Source of the DNA: Taeniopygia guttata
Lineage: Eukaryota; Chordata; Aves; Passeriformes; Estrildidae
Assembly (NCBI RefSeq): GCF_048771995.1
Contig: NC_133026.1
Coordinates: 151,923,001 to 151,987,000 of the forward strand
Length of the DNA stretch: 64,000 bases
Reading direction: 5' to 3'
Position 1 is the stretch's first letter. Every line of letters begins with the position of its first letter. The notes beneath the pieces are model-generated. The model saw nothing but the letters and a program-made list of their open reading frames with translations, ran no database searches and was not told the DNA's origin. Shown one piece after another: positions 51,014 to 61,369 of the stretch. The position numbers and the translations under genes are program-made.

Positions 51014-51914
51014 CTCATCAACCCTCCAGTCCCAGTCCCAATCCTGTTTTTACCCTTCTGATGTCCCGCTGGTGCTCCCCAGGATCTCATTTCTGCTCCC
51101 AGAACTTTGTAACCCTTTTGTGACCCTCAGGACCCTCACTCAAATTCCTAAAGCCACTCCCTCACCCCCCAACTGTCCTCCTTGTCCCTCACCCAGCCCC
51201 CAGGCACACTTCCAGTCCTGTTACCCATTTCATGTCACCCCAGCACCCCAGCTCAAACCCACGGATCAATCCCTGACCCCACAATGTCCCCCTGAAGCCC
51301 TCCATACCCCAGCCCCACAATCCAGGTCCCATGTCCCCCCACAAGTGACACCAGGAGTCCCCCCAGCCCCTGATACCGAAATCGGCCAGAGTGAAGGTCC
51401 AGACAGAACTGGAGGTATCAGAAAACTAGAATTCTTTATCAGCTTGAACTCACAGCAGATCTCTCCTGGTCCTGCAGGCCAGGGAGGATTTTCCCACACA
51501 GAATGTATCCACCATTATTATACATATTCATTAGAATGGGCTTCTTAGCTAAAACAAAACCCGCCCTTTTCCCGTAAATAATCAGCATAGCTCTACCGCT
51601 TTTAGGAAATAATGTTATTGTCCTAGAGAGTCATAACAATGCGGTTTGCGGGGCTCCTTTTCACCGAATGCCCCAATATCTCAGATGACCTTGCCTTGAA
51701 CTTTCACTTTGGGGTGGTGCAGCTCCTTCTGTGCTGCAGAACTTGCCAAAACCCCCCACTGGTGCTCCATTTATCTCTGTCTCCACATGTTCCAGCCACC
51801 TTTACCCTGCTGTGTCCACACTTTTACATCCTCTATGGGTTTTGGCTCGTTCATCTTTAAGCTCTATCAAGCACCTTCAGGGGAACTGAAACTTTCAATT
51901 CCCTCTCTGATTTC

Positions 51915-52268
51915 TCACCCCTCACGACCCCACTCCCACGCTCCCATGGCCCCCAGTGCCCCCCAGCCCCACTCCCCACTGCTCACTGAGTTCCTGCACA
52001 CCTCAGATCCCAAATGGGGTCCCCTATCCGATGACATCCCTGCAGGCACCTCGAGCCTGGGGACGATCTCTTGGGGCAGAGCCTGGGTGACTTCCCTGGC
52101 CTTGCTGGCGTGGCAGGAGAAGGTCTGGACCCCAAAAAAGGGATCCACCAGCCCCAGGAGATACCTGAGCCCATGTTGGCGTGGTAGCTCAGAAAATCCC
52201 TTTGCCACTAATCCCCAGGAGTGTTTCCTCTTCCAGCGATGCCTGGAGGTGATGGCTTTGAATTCCAA
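51915..52268 (-). pseudogene. Retroviral integrase fragment, left arm of unit 2
   Basis: Segmental-duplication copy of 43580-43933 with a few substitutions; same truncation. Confidence 0.62.
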
Positions 52269-53311
52269 GGGCTCTGTTTAAAACATATCGGGCTTTGCTC
52301 TGCAACAGACCCGACAATTTTGTCCTGTGGACACTGAGGATCTGAGGCCACAGACCAGTCCCCATTGCATCGATTCCCCAGAGCTTTGCTGGTGTTTATC
52401 TCCTTTTCAAATTTCAGCATCAGCTGGGGAGCGCCTGACTTCCATAGGTCTCCTGAAGTCTCCCCCACATTCTGAGCCAGGACTCTGAGGACCCAGTGCT
52501 GTCCTTGGCACACAGAAAGGTCAAAGGGCTTTGTTAAAGTCCGGAAATCCCATTGGAAATGTGGAAATCAGGGCTATTTTTGATTTACAGAATGTGTGTC
52601 CTTCCTCAGGAATCCAAATCAAAGTTCATTCTGGGGCCTCCTTTGTGGGGGAGACTTCAGGGAACTTGTGGGATGCTTTTTCAAACAACTCAATCAGCCA
52701 GGATTCGCACAGATGCCTGTGGGGCTGTTCTCCTCGTCCAAGAGGCCAGGAAATCCAATTTGAGACAAAGATTTATGGTATATACTTTTCTCTCCGTAAC
52801 TGCAAGAAGATGTGGAACAAAGGGAGGAGCTCGCAATGAAACAAAGAGCTCTGGAATTGGCAGCAGGAAAAAGAGCAAACCTAGGAACTCACCTGACATC
52901 TGCTCTGAGCATTCCTCATGCCCATGGAGCCATATGGAAATGAAGAAGTCAATTAACAGCTCAGGGATCTCCAATTAAATATAAACAAGGATTACTGTCC
53001 CTCCTCGATGCCACCCGACTACAGTCCAGGGTACACCAGCTTGGGGATTGACAATTCCGTGTGGGAAATAGACTTGCAATAAAGCTGCACAAGAGGTTTC
53101 CAGCAAAGCATCCTGGTGTTAACTCCTGGGAAAGGAATTTCAGCCCCAGAGGTGAGGCCTGGATAGAGTTGGGCAGATTGAAAATTGGCTGCTTATCTAA
53201 AAGTCTACAGTAAAGAGGGTGGGTGAGAGGTAACTCAGATCCTCAGTGTCCACAGGACAAAATTGTCGGGTCTGTTGCAGAGCAAAGCCTGATATGTTTT
53301 AAACAGAGCCC

Positions 53312-53665
53312 TTGGAATTCAAAGCCATCACCTCCAGGCATCGCTGGAAGAGGAAACACTCCTGGGGATTAGTGGCAAAGAGATTTTCTGAGCTACCCCG
53401 CCAACGTGGGCTCAGGTATCTCCTGGGGCTGGTGGATCCCTTTTTTGGGGTCCAGACCTTCTCCTGCCATGCCAACAAGGCCAGGGAAGTCACCCAGGCT
53501 CTGCCCCAAGAGATCGTCCCCAGGCTCGAGGTGCCTGCAGGGATGTCATGGGATAGGGGACCCCGTTTGGGATCTGAGGTGTGCAGGAACTCAGTGAGCA
53601 GTGGGGAGTGGGGCTGGGGGGCACTGGGGGCCATGGGAGCGTGGGAAGTGGGATTGTGCTGGTGA
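53312..53665 (+). pseudogene. Retroviral integrase fragment, right arm of unit 2
   Basis: Segmental-duplication copy of 45084-45437 with a few substitutions; same truncation. The sequence just upstream is shortened by the 107-bp deletion. Confidence 0.62.
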
Positions 53666-54365
53666 GTGCGTGAGTAATAAGAGAGAGAACAGAAAGTTTC
53701 AGATCCCTTAATGGTGCATAGGGCTTAAAGACGAACGGGCAAAAAACCATAAAAAGATGTAGAAGCGTGGACACAGCAGAGCAAAGGTGGCTGGAACATG
53801 TGGAGACAGAGATAAATGGAACACCAGTGAGTGGTTTTTAGCAAGTTCTGAACACAGTGGGAGCTGCACTGTAGCTGCCACAGGGCCTACAAGACCTCCC
53901 TGCTGGTCATTCCCTAGGGTAAGAAATGCCCAGCGATGATGACTGGACCAAGAGGACATTGGTTCCTGGGACACCTACGGCAGCACAGACCCCGAGAACC
54001 CAGACTGTAACGCTCCACCTGCCCAAAGAGAAAGTTTGGGCAAGGTCGTCTGGGATACTGGAGCACTCAGTGAAAAACACACCCATTTTTCTGACTCTCC
54101 AGGACAATAACAATTCTTTTCTAAAAGAGGCGGAGCCATGCAGATTATTTATGGGAAAAGTGCTGTTAGTGTATCAGATAAGCGACACATCTTCATGAAT
54201 ATTTATAATTATGATGGATAAATAGCCCATGGCAAAGTCCCCCTTGACCTGCAGGACCAGGAGAGATCTGCTGTGAATCCAAGCTGACAAGGAATTCCGG
54301 CATTCTGATACCTCCAGTTCCATCAGGGAGCTCACTCCAGCTGATTTTGGTATTGGGGACTGGGG

Positions 54366-55196
54366 GACCCTTGAGGGCGGAAACGTGGGGCTGTGGGATT
54401 GGGGTCTGGGGGAGGTCTGGGGCAGCGATGGGGGACACAGGACCATGGTGGTGGCAGTGGCATACTGGGAGGCACTGGGGGACACTTGGGTGCACAGGGG
54501 ACTGGACTGGGGTCCTGAGGGTCCACTGGGGTGGTCGTGGGACTGGGAGTGGGATTGGGATATGGGAAGAGGACAAGGGGGACACTGGGGGACCCCAGGC
54601 CTTGGGTCAGGGTCCTGGGGGGCACGGGGCCACTGGGAGTAGTTCAAGGGACTGGGAGAGGGATTGGGGTAACAGAGGCACTGGGACACACTGGGAGGGG
54701 GGGACACAGAATGGTGGGAGGGGGATTGGGGTGCAGGGGGGCACTGGGGTTGCTTGGGGAGGGTCAGGGATTGACGGCAGGATTTGAATCAGGGTCCTGC
54801 AGGGGGGCTGACAAGAAACGGTGAGGGGGGATATAGGACTGTGGGAATGGGACTGGGAGTCTGGGGAACACTGGGGGAGACTCCAGGAGTGTTCCCAGGA
54901 TTTGGGATCAGGGTCCCAGGACATGTCCAGGGGTCTCCTGGTTGGGGCTGCCCCTCAGTCTCCCCGGGCTGCCCCCAATCTTCCTCCTCACCAAAGAAGC
55001 CTCCCCATGTCCCACCACGTCCCTCAGCGTCCCCTGTGTCCCATCAGTGTCCCCTCAGCATCACCTGTGTCCCATCAGTGTCCCCTCAGCATCCCCTGGT
55101 GTCCCCCAGTGCCCGCCCTGTGTCACACAGCGTGTCCCCTGTGTCCCCTCTGTGTCCCCCAGTGTCCCCCACTGCTCCCCGTGGCCTCTCTTCTCC
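54366..55196 (+). promoter_or_regulatory. 5' flank of ART copy 2
   Basis: G-rich 'gggactgggagtgggattgg' sequence is followed by 'cctcagcgtcccctgtgtccc' repeats and a segment (ccccgtggcctct, ttctcc) also found just before the ATG of ART copy 1. No TATA box was recognised. Confidence 0.5.
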
Positions 55197-56505
55197 ATGG
55201 CCCCCCTGGCTCAGACCCTGGCTCTGCTGGCAATGGCTGTGGCCGCCGTGGCTTTCGGTGTGGTGCCCCTGGACATGGCCCCGAACTCCTTTGATGACCA
55301 GTACCTGAACTGCGGCCCCGCCATGGCCGCGGCGTTGCCGGCCCTCAACAGCTCCGAGTTCCAGCAGAACAAAGCGTTTGCCCAGGTCTGGGTGAAGGCC
55401 ACGGCCGAGTGGCAGAAGCAGCGCTCCAAATCATCCGCTCTGTCCCCGGCCCAGGCCATCGCCGTCATGGCCTACACCATGAATGATGTGTACGAGCAGT
55501 TCAACGCTGCCGTGCGCACGGCTGGAAAATCCAGCCAGCAATACCGGGACAACTTCCACTTCAAAACGCTGCATTTCCTGCTGACCCAGGCCCTGCAGAA
55601 GCTGAGAGACCCTAAGAAGTGCTGGAATGTGTGCCGGGGGGCGAAACCTGTCCAGTCCACTTTGAAGGTTGGTGAGACAGTCCGCTTCGGTCAATTCGCT
55701 TCATCGTCGCTGAAGAAATACGAGGCTCAGTGTTTTGAGAAAGGCGCAATGTTCGAGGTGTACACGTGTCATGGCGCAGACATCCATGAGTTCTCTCGCT
55801 ATCAATACGAGCAGGAGGTGCTGATCCCACCCTTTGAGACCTTTCAGGTCATTGATGTCAAGAAGGAAAGTCACACAATGAAAATTGTGCTTCGCTCCAC
55901 CGGGAACTCCAGCAACTACAACTGCGAGTGGCTGCGAGGTGACATCATGGGGACAACCTGGGGGGATGGGGACACTCAGCGAGGGCTGGGGGTGAGGACA
56001 CATGGTGCAGGGGACAACCGTGGCCAAGAGGGGACAGGGACACCCACTGTGGGTGGGAGGCAGGACAGCCAGAGCTGGGGACAAGGTCAGGGACAGCCAT
56101 GCTGGGCATAAGGGATGGGGACACCCAGTGCCAGATGAGTGGGACAGGGACACCCAGAGTTGGGGACAAGGTCAGGGACAGCCATTCTGGGCACAGGGGA
56201 TGGGGACAACCAGTGCCAGATGAGGGGGACAGGGACACCCAGAGTTGGGGTTGAGCGGACATGGACACCCATGCCTGGGCACAGGGGAAGGGGACGTTGT
56301 TATGGCCCCCTCTGACCTCCCACACCCTCAGCACCCTCCTGTCACCCCTGTCCCTCCCCCTGTGACCCCCTGACCCCCTCACCACATGGTCTCCCTGACC
56401 CCTCTCTTTTTCCCCACAGGTGGGAGCCTCCCCAGGAACTCCCCCCACCTCGGGGGACTTCTCCTGGCCACCGTGGCCATGGTGGTGGCCATTGGAGCCC
56501 TCTAA
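55197..56505 (+). CDS. Arginine-specific ecto-ADP-ribosyltransferase, copy 2 (GPI-anchor type)
   Basis: Paralogue of the gene at 33914. Exons 55197-55938 and 56420-56505 total 828 nt, 275 residues. The signal segment LAQTLALLAMAVAAVAFG is followed by VVPLDMAPNSFDDQY, a typical mature ART start. The R-S-E motif is R147 (CRGAK), SxS 169-171 (FASSSL) and ExE 205-207 (YEQEVLIPP), so arginine-specific transferase activity is expected. The final exon (86 nt, the same length as in copy 1) ends GGLLLATVAMVVAIGAL, a GPI-type tail. No counterpart of copy 1's 42-nt middle exon was seen. Conserved cysteines (C39, C142/C146, C191, C243) fit disulphides of an extracellular enzyme. Codon use is less G/C-extreme than in copy 1. 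Confidence 0.9.
55960..56300. repeat. Minisatellite in the ART copy 2 intron
   Basis: About three to four units of 65-75 bp ('gggacagggacacccagagt', 'tggggacaaggtcagggaca', 'gccatgctgggcacagggga'). The equivalent ART copy 1 intron carries a related gggacaggga-type array. Confidence 0.8.
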
Positions 56506-57110
56506 GCCACAAAGCCATGGAGGTCACTCTGTTCTTGGAGGACACTGTGGCCACCAGAAGCCCCGGAGAAATGAGGCCACCAAGGCTACCAAGGCCACCG
56601 TGGGCACTCTGGTCACATTGGCCACTGTGACCACTGTGACCACTGTGGCCGTTATTGCCACTATGGCCACTCTGGTCACTCTGGTCATTGGAACCACCGT
56701 GGTCAGCATGGCCATTGTGCCCACAGTGACCCATGATGTCACCGTGCCCGCTGTGGCTGCCGTGGTCACCGTAACTACTGAGGCCACCATGGCCACCGTG
56801 CTTACCAAGGTGACCGAGGTCACTGTGGCCACCACGGTCACTGCAACGAGGTGTCCATGCAGGGGAAGCCCCTCCGAGAGCTGCCCAGCGAGGGAGCAGC
56901 GCCCGGGCAGCAGGACCAGCCCGGGGGGGACGGAGCAGCCAGGACAGCGCAGGACAGCACGGACAGCAGAGACTGGGCTGTGCTGGGGCCGCTTGGCCAC
57001 TTCCTGACAGATGGCTTTGGGAGTGGCAATGTCACGGCCACCTCCCAACGCTCCTTGGCTACCTTACCTGATGTATCATTGTCGCTTGCTCGCCTCCCGT
57101 ATAATAAATG
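56506..57110 (+). terminator. ART copy 2 3'UTR with poly(A) signal
   Basis: Degenerate 12-bp 'accactgtggcc' repeats (56560-56850) resemble those in ART copy 1's 3'UTR and are followed by unique sequence and AATAAA at 57103-57108. Confidence 0.6.
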
Positions 57111-57436
57111 TATCAAAAACTTGATCCTTGCTTGCCTGGCGCATCAAAAGTTTGCCAAAATGTGCTGCTGGCTCGCCCGATGTATCCGCTGCAGCGCTTT
57201 TAAAGCATTTCCTGCAGGGCGCCTCATTTCCTAAAAGAAAGCATTTCCTGGAGTTTTTGTTAGAGGTGACTTAAAGGTTTCGTTTTCAAACCTTGATCTC
57301 CAAAGAGCTGATGGAGAAATGTTCCTCCCTTTTACCTCACGCAAAGGCGTGGAGGGGCTGCAGCGTGTCCAGGGAAGCGATGGAGCTTGGGATGGGTCTG
57401 GAGTTCCAGGGGTGGCTGAGCGAACAGGCGGGGGCT
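57111..57436. other. Downstream flank of ART copy 2
   Basis: Three loose repeats of 'gctcgcc...gatgtatc' near 57085-57185 and an interferon-response-like TTTCGTTTTC at 57278-57287. No exon recognised. Confidence 0.4.
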
Positions 57437-57596
57437 GCTCAGTGCAATTAAAAAAGGATGAAAGATCAGTTTGGGGCCAGTTCCAAAGTAGCTGATTTGA
57501 GGTAACACAACAGAAGAAGCATTGGGAGGAAAAAAAGTAAAACGGAAAGGAAAAGGATGAAAAATAAAATGGAGAAAAGGGGAGAGAGGCAGCAGC
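57437..57596. repeat. A/T-rich left part of the CpG-block element, copy 3
   Basis: Matches 38516-38673 ('gctcagtgcaattaaaaaag' and 'ggggccagttccaaagtagc'). In unit 2 this part is cut by the duplication junction. It is interrupted after the 18-bp sequence at 57579-57596. Confidence 0.85.
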
Positions 57597-58211
57597 TCTT
57601 GTCACAAGGATCCGTAAAATATATTTATGGACCAGATCCATATTGATGTTCTCCTTCTGTCCCAGGGAGGTGGAGGCTGCCCCGTCCCTGGAAGGGCTCC
57701 AGACCAGGGTGGGATGGGGTTTGGAGCAGCCCTGGAGCTCGGAGAAGGGCTCAGGGCAGGGTTACAGCTGTGAGAAATGCCCTGGAGCTCGGGGAAGGGC
57801 TCAGGGCAGGGTTACAGCTGTGAGAAATGCCCCTGGAGCTCAGGGAGGGGACAGGGTTACAGCTGTGAGAAATGCCCCTGGAGCTCGGGGAAGGGCTTGG
57901 GGCAGGGACAGGGTAACAGAGAAGGTGGACTTTGGCCATCGTCGTTTTCCATCCCACCTGCAATTCGGGTCAGGAGCTCTCTCTGAAAGTTCGACAGCGA
58001 AAATGTTCCACTTGGGTTGTTCTTCAGGCAAGAAAAATGAGTTCCCAAGGCTGGTTGTTAAAGGAGAAACTCGTTATCCAGCAGGAATTCCTGAGAGCAG
58101 ATTGTGTTACTGATGAGCTCGGGAGGAGCTCGGCACAGGTGCTGCTCGTTGGGGTCTGATGGCATTTCTGAGATTACTGAGCAGCCGAGGCTCGGGGAGA
58201 GAGGCAGCAGC
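57597..58211. mobile_element. About 600-bp insertion flanked by 18-bp direct repeats
   Basis: The 18-mer ggggagagaggcagcagc occurs at 57579-57596 and 58194-58211, once on each side of the insert. In the two other copies of this element it occurs once and is uninterrupted. The insert contains a CR1-sense piece (57655-57735), three units of about 60 bp ('tacagctgtgagaaatgccc', 57725-57905) and no ORF. Confidence 0.75.
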
Positions 58212-58212
58212 A

Positions 58213-58490
58213 CCCATTTGTTTATGAAAAGCCCCGGTTTTCTCTCGGATCGGGGATTTTCCCCTTTGCCCGCTCGTCTCCGGGCGCTGCGGTTCGGGCA
58301 TTGCCCACCGGAGGGCGGCAGCGAGCGCGGCAATCCGCGCTCCGGCTGCAGTTCCGGGTGCCGCCAGCAGGCGGCAGCACGAGCCGCGGGCGCTGCCGAG
58401 CGCCCGGCCCGGCCCGGCCCGGCCCGGCCCCGGGGGCTCTGCGGGGTTTGGGATGGAGCGGCCTTAAAGCCCGTCCGGTGCCGGCCCTGC
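58213..58490. promoter_or_regulatory. CpG-rich block with CTCF-like motif, copy 3
   Basis: Third copy, downstream of the second ART gene. The CTCF-like 15-mer is identical at 58364-58378. The A/T-rich left part of the element lies at 57437-57596 and is separated from this block by an insertion. Confidence 0.5.
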
Positions 58491-58765
58491 CCTGGGCAGG
58501 GACATCTGCCCTGGCCCGGGCTGCTCCAGGGGAGCCATTCTCCTTTGCCCTGTCCTTCTATGCCCTTGTCCAAATGCCTCCCCTGCTCTTCTGGAGCTCC
58601 TTTAGCCAGTGGAAGGGGCTTTGGTGTCTTCCTGGATCCTTCTCCAGGCTGAACACCCTCAGCTGTCTCCACAGCAAAGGGGCTTCACCCCTCGAAGCAT
58701 CTCCGTGGCCTCCTCTGGACTCGCTCAAGTGGCTCACTTCTCCTCTGTGCTGTGGCCCAGAGCTG
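58465..58765 (-). mobile_element. CR1 LINE fragment
   Basis: Antisense CR1-type sequence: 'ccttaaagcccgtcc', 'gggcagggacatctg', 'ctccaggctgaacaccctca', 'gcatctccgtggcctcctct'. It continues from the CpG block; the other two copies of the block retain only its first bases. Confidence 0.75.
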
Positions 58766-58974
58766 GCAGAGTGATCCCAGTGGGAATGTGTCACGGTGGG
58801 AAGGGCTCAGTGCCTGCCCCATTCCCATTCCAGAACCAACACTCCACACGGAGCACCCCAAGGGCTCGGGTGGCACTCGCCTTGGCCTCTGGCAGCGTCA
58901 CCCAGCAGCTGCTCCTGTCCCTGGCTGCAGCCCCAGTGCCTCCCCTGGCACTGCGGGCACGGGGCCAGCCAGGG

Positions 58975-59660
58975 CAGGAGGCAGCTCTGGGGCCAGTGGG
59001 ACACAGGGACAGCCAGGACAGCACCGGGGCTGGGGGACACAGGGACAAACAGGACAGCCCCGGGGCTGGGGGACACAGGGACAAACAGGACAGCCCCGGG
59101 GCTGGGGGACACAGGGCCAGGCAGGACAGCCCCAGGGCTGGGGGACACGGGGACAAACAGGACAGCCCCGGGGCTGGGGGACACAGGGACAAACAGGACA
59201 GCCCCGGGGCTGGGGGACACGGGGACAAACAGGACAGCACCGGGGCTGGAGGACACGGGGCCAGGCAGGACAGCCCCGGGGCTGGGGGACACGGGGACAA
59301 ACAGGACAGCCCCGGGGCTGGGGGACACAGGGACAAACAGGACAGCCCCGGGGCTGTGGGGACACAGGGACAAACAGGACAGCCCCGGGGCTGGGGGACA
59401 CGGGGACAAGCAGAACAGCCCCGGGGCTGGGGGACACAGGGACAAGCAGGACAGCCACAGGGCTGGGGCACAAGGGACAGCCAGGGCAGTACCAGGGCTG
59501 GGGGACACGGGGACAAACAGGACAGCCCCGGGGCTGGGGGACACAGGGACAGCCAGGACAGCCACAGGGCTGGGGGACACAGGGACAAACAGGACAGCCA
59601 CAGGGCTGGGGGACACAGGGACAGCCAGGACAGCCCCGGGGCTGTGGGGACATGGGGCGA
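58975..59660. repeat. 39-bp minisatellite
   Basis: About 17 units of 'ggggctgggggacacaggga' plus 'caaacaggacagccccg', with variants (gccaggcaggac). It generates six long artefactual ORFs on both strands. Confidence 0.95.
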
Positions 59661-60500
59661 GCCCCGGGGATCCCGTGTGTGACACACGCGTGGCCTCAGG
59701 GGTGGGACAGGGACAGCAGCAACACTGACAGGTGCTGGGGAGGGATTTACAAAAATAAACAAACGAAGCCGCAGGGTGAGATCCGGAGGGCAGCAGCGAG
59801 GAGAAGCTGCCAGGGCAGATCTGCTCCGTCCGAGCGGCCCAGAGCCAGCAGCTGCTCCTCAAACAGGGACAGGGGACAGAGAGAGCCCTGGGAGAGCGAC
59901 AGGGGACAGGGAGGGAACCCTGGCAGAGGAAAGATGTGAGCTGGACCCCCAGGAACAGAGCAGTGGGATGTGGAACCCCGGGAACAGACAGGTGGGTGAT
60001 GGAGCTGGAGTGCTCCATCCACCCCTCCACTGCTCTATAATCTCAGAAATGCCATCAGCACTGCAGCAAACACTCCAGGGATGTTCCTCTGGGACCCTTC
60101 ACCCTTTAGATTGGGGTTAAGTCAGGCTGGGGTGACTGTAGCTTTAGATTGACCAGTGTTAGATTTTTGTCTCTGTGTGTTTTAACCACTCAATGAGCAG
60201 CAGAGCAAGCTTTGCCCATGAACCTCGTCGTGCTTTTGCTTTTATTTCAAACCTCCTTTTGCTGATGCCTTTGCTGGGGGCACCTTAAAACTTTTAAAAG
60301 CTGCTCTTAAAACTATCTAACAGAAGAGACTTAGGAGCAGGGAATGTTTCCCGAGGGGGAATGTGGAGATGGAAATATTGGCCAGGGCTGGAGGTGCCCA
60401 GGAGCGTGTCAGGAGGTGCCAGGATGGACTGGGCATCAAGGAACCGTGGAACGGTTTGGGTTGGTTGGAAAAGCCTCTGAGGGTCCAGCATTGCTCATGG
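59661..60500. other. Intergenic stretch without recognised gene
   Basis: Mostly unique sequence. A 21-mer taatctcagaaatgccatcag-type segment at 60038-60058 is the exact reverse complement of 58156-58176 near the end of the insertion described above, suggesting a shared repeat family. No exon, promoter or poly(A) signal could be tied to a gene. Confidence 0.45.
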
Positions 60501-60645
60501 CACTGCCAAGGCCACCCAGACCATGTCCCCAAGTGCCACATATGTCAAATCTCCCCAGGGATGGTGACTCCAGCCCTGCCCGGGGGACAGCCCCTTGCAG
60601 GAAGGATTTTTCCCAATATCCAACCTAAACCTCCCCTCCCCTGTC
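60500..60645 (-). mobile_element. CR1 LINE fragment
   Basis: Antisense CR1-type run ending 'ggatttttcccaatatccaa' then 'cctaaacctcccctcccc', close to the usual 'cctaatatctaacctaaa' of avian CR1. Confidence 0.65.
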
Positions 60646-60808
60646 GCTCGTTCTCTGGGAGCAGGACCCGGCCTCACCTGGCTGCCTCCTCTGCCCCTGC
60701 TGGGGTCCCCCTGAGCCTTCTTGTCCCCAGCCCTGGCGGGGACACCGGGAGTGGGGCCAGCAGGACACCCTGCGCTGGAGCCAGAGCCGTGGGAGATGAA
60801 CAAGACAA

Positions 60809-60814
60809 TTTATT
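60809..60814 (-). terminator. Poly(A) signal of GRINA
   Basis: AATAAA on the complement (tttatt on +), giving a 3'UTR of about 620 nt. The UTR contains 'ggctcgggggtctggggaca' repeats of about 55-60 bp at 60850-61110. Confidence 0.7.
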
Positions 60815-61369
60815 AACAGCAGGACCAGGACGGGGAGGGGACGGGGGTCTGGGGGTGCCCCGGGCAGGGCTGTGGCTCGGTGGTGGGGACAGGCAGGGCT
60901 GGTGGCCCGGGAGTGCCTCCACATGAGGGTGGTGGCTCAGAGCAGGAGGGTCTGGGGGTGCCACAGGCTCGGGGGTCTGGGGACAGACAGGGACAGTGGC
61001 TCGAGGGGCTCTGGCAGTGCCTGGGGAAGTGTCTGGAGGTGCCACAGGCACAGTGGCTCGGGGGGTCTGGGGTGGGGACAGGCAGGGACAGCGGCTCGGG
61101 GGCTCCGGAGCGCTGCCAGCACTGCCCCAGCCTGTGACAGGGGTGACAGGGAGGGGACGGCTGGTGGGGGGACAGGACAGGACGGAGGGGCGTTCCAAAG
61201 TGCTTCCAGTCCGCGTTCGACGCAAGGGGGGATAAATCTTATTCACAGCGGGGAGGAGCGGGGGGCTGGGGGGCCGTGCCAGCCCCGCACCAGCGACCCC
61301 CGCGGGGCAGGAACCGTCGGGGAACGCGATGAGAACGGCAACAGAACCGAACGGCAACAGAACCGGCTA

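Larger units (their letters stand above)
51360..54365. repeat. Large inverted repeat of ERV sequence (unit 2)
   Basis: Duplicate of the inverted repeat in unit 1. The right arm has lost its first part through the 107-bp deletion at about 53236, so the arms are less symmetrical here. Confidence 0.88.
46881..55043. repeat. Segmental duplication, unit 2 (about 8.16 kb)
   Basis: Second copy, directly abutting unit 1 at a 6-bp shared ATCAGT. It lacks 107 bp present in unit 1 (after 'gaggtaactc', 53236 versus 44905), after which the offset falls to about 8230. It continues without a break into the second ART gene. Confidence 0.95.

Noticed and set aside
58752-60030. Six overlapping ORFs of 250-400 codons on both strands
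   Set aside because: All come from the 39-bp minisatellite; a repeat whose unit is a multiple of three stays open in every frame.
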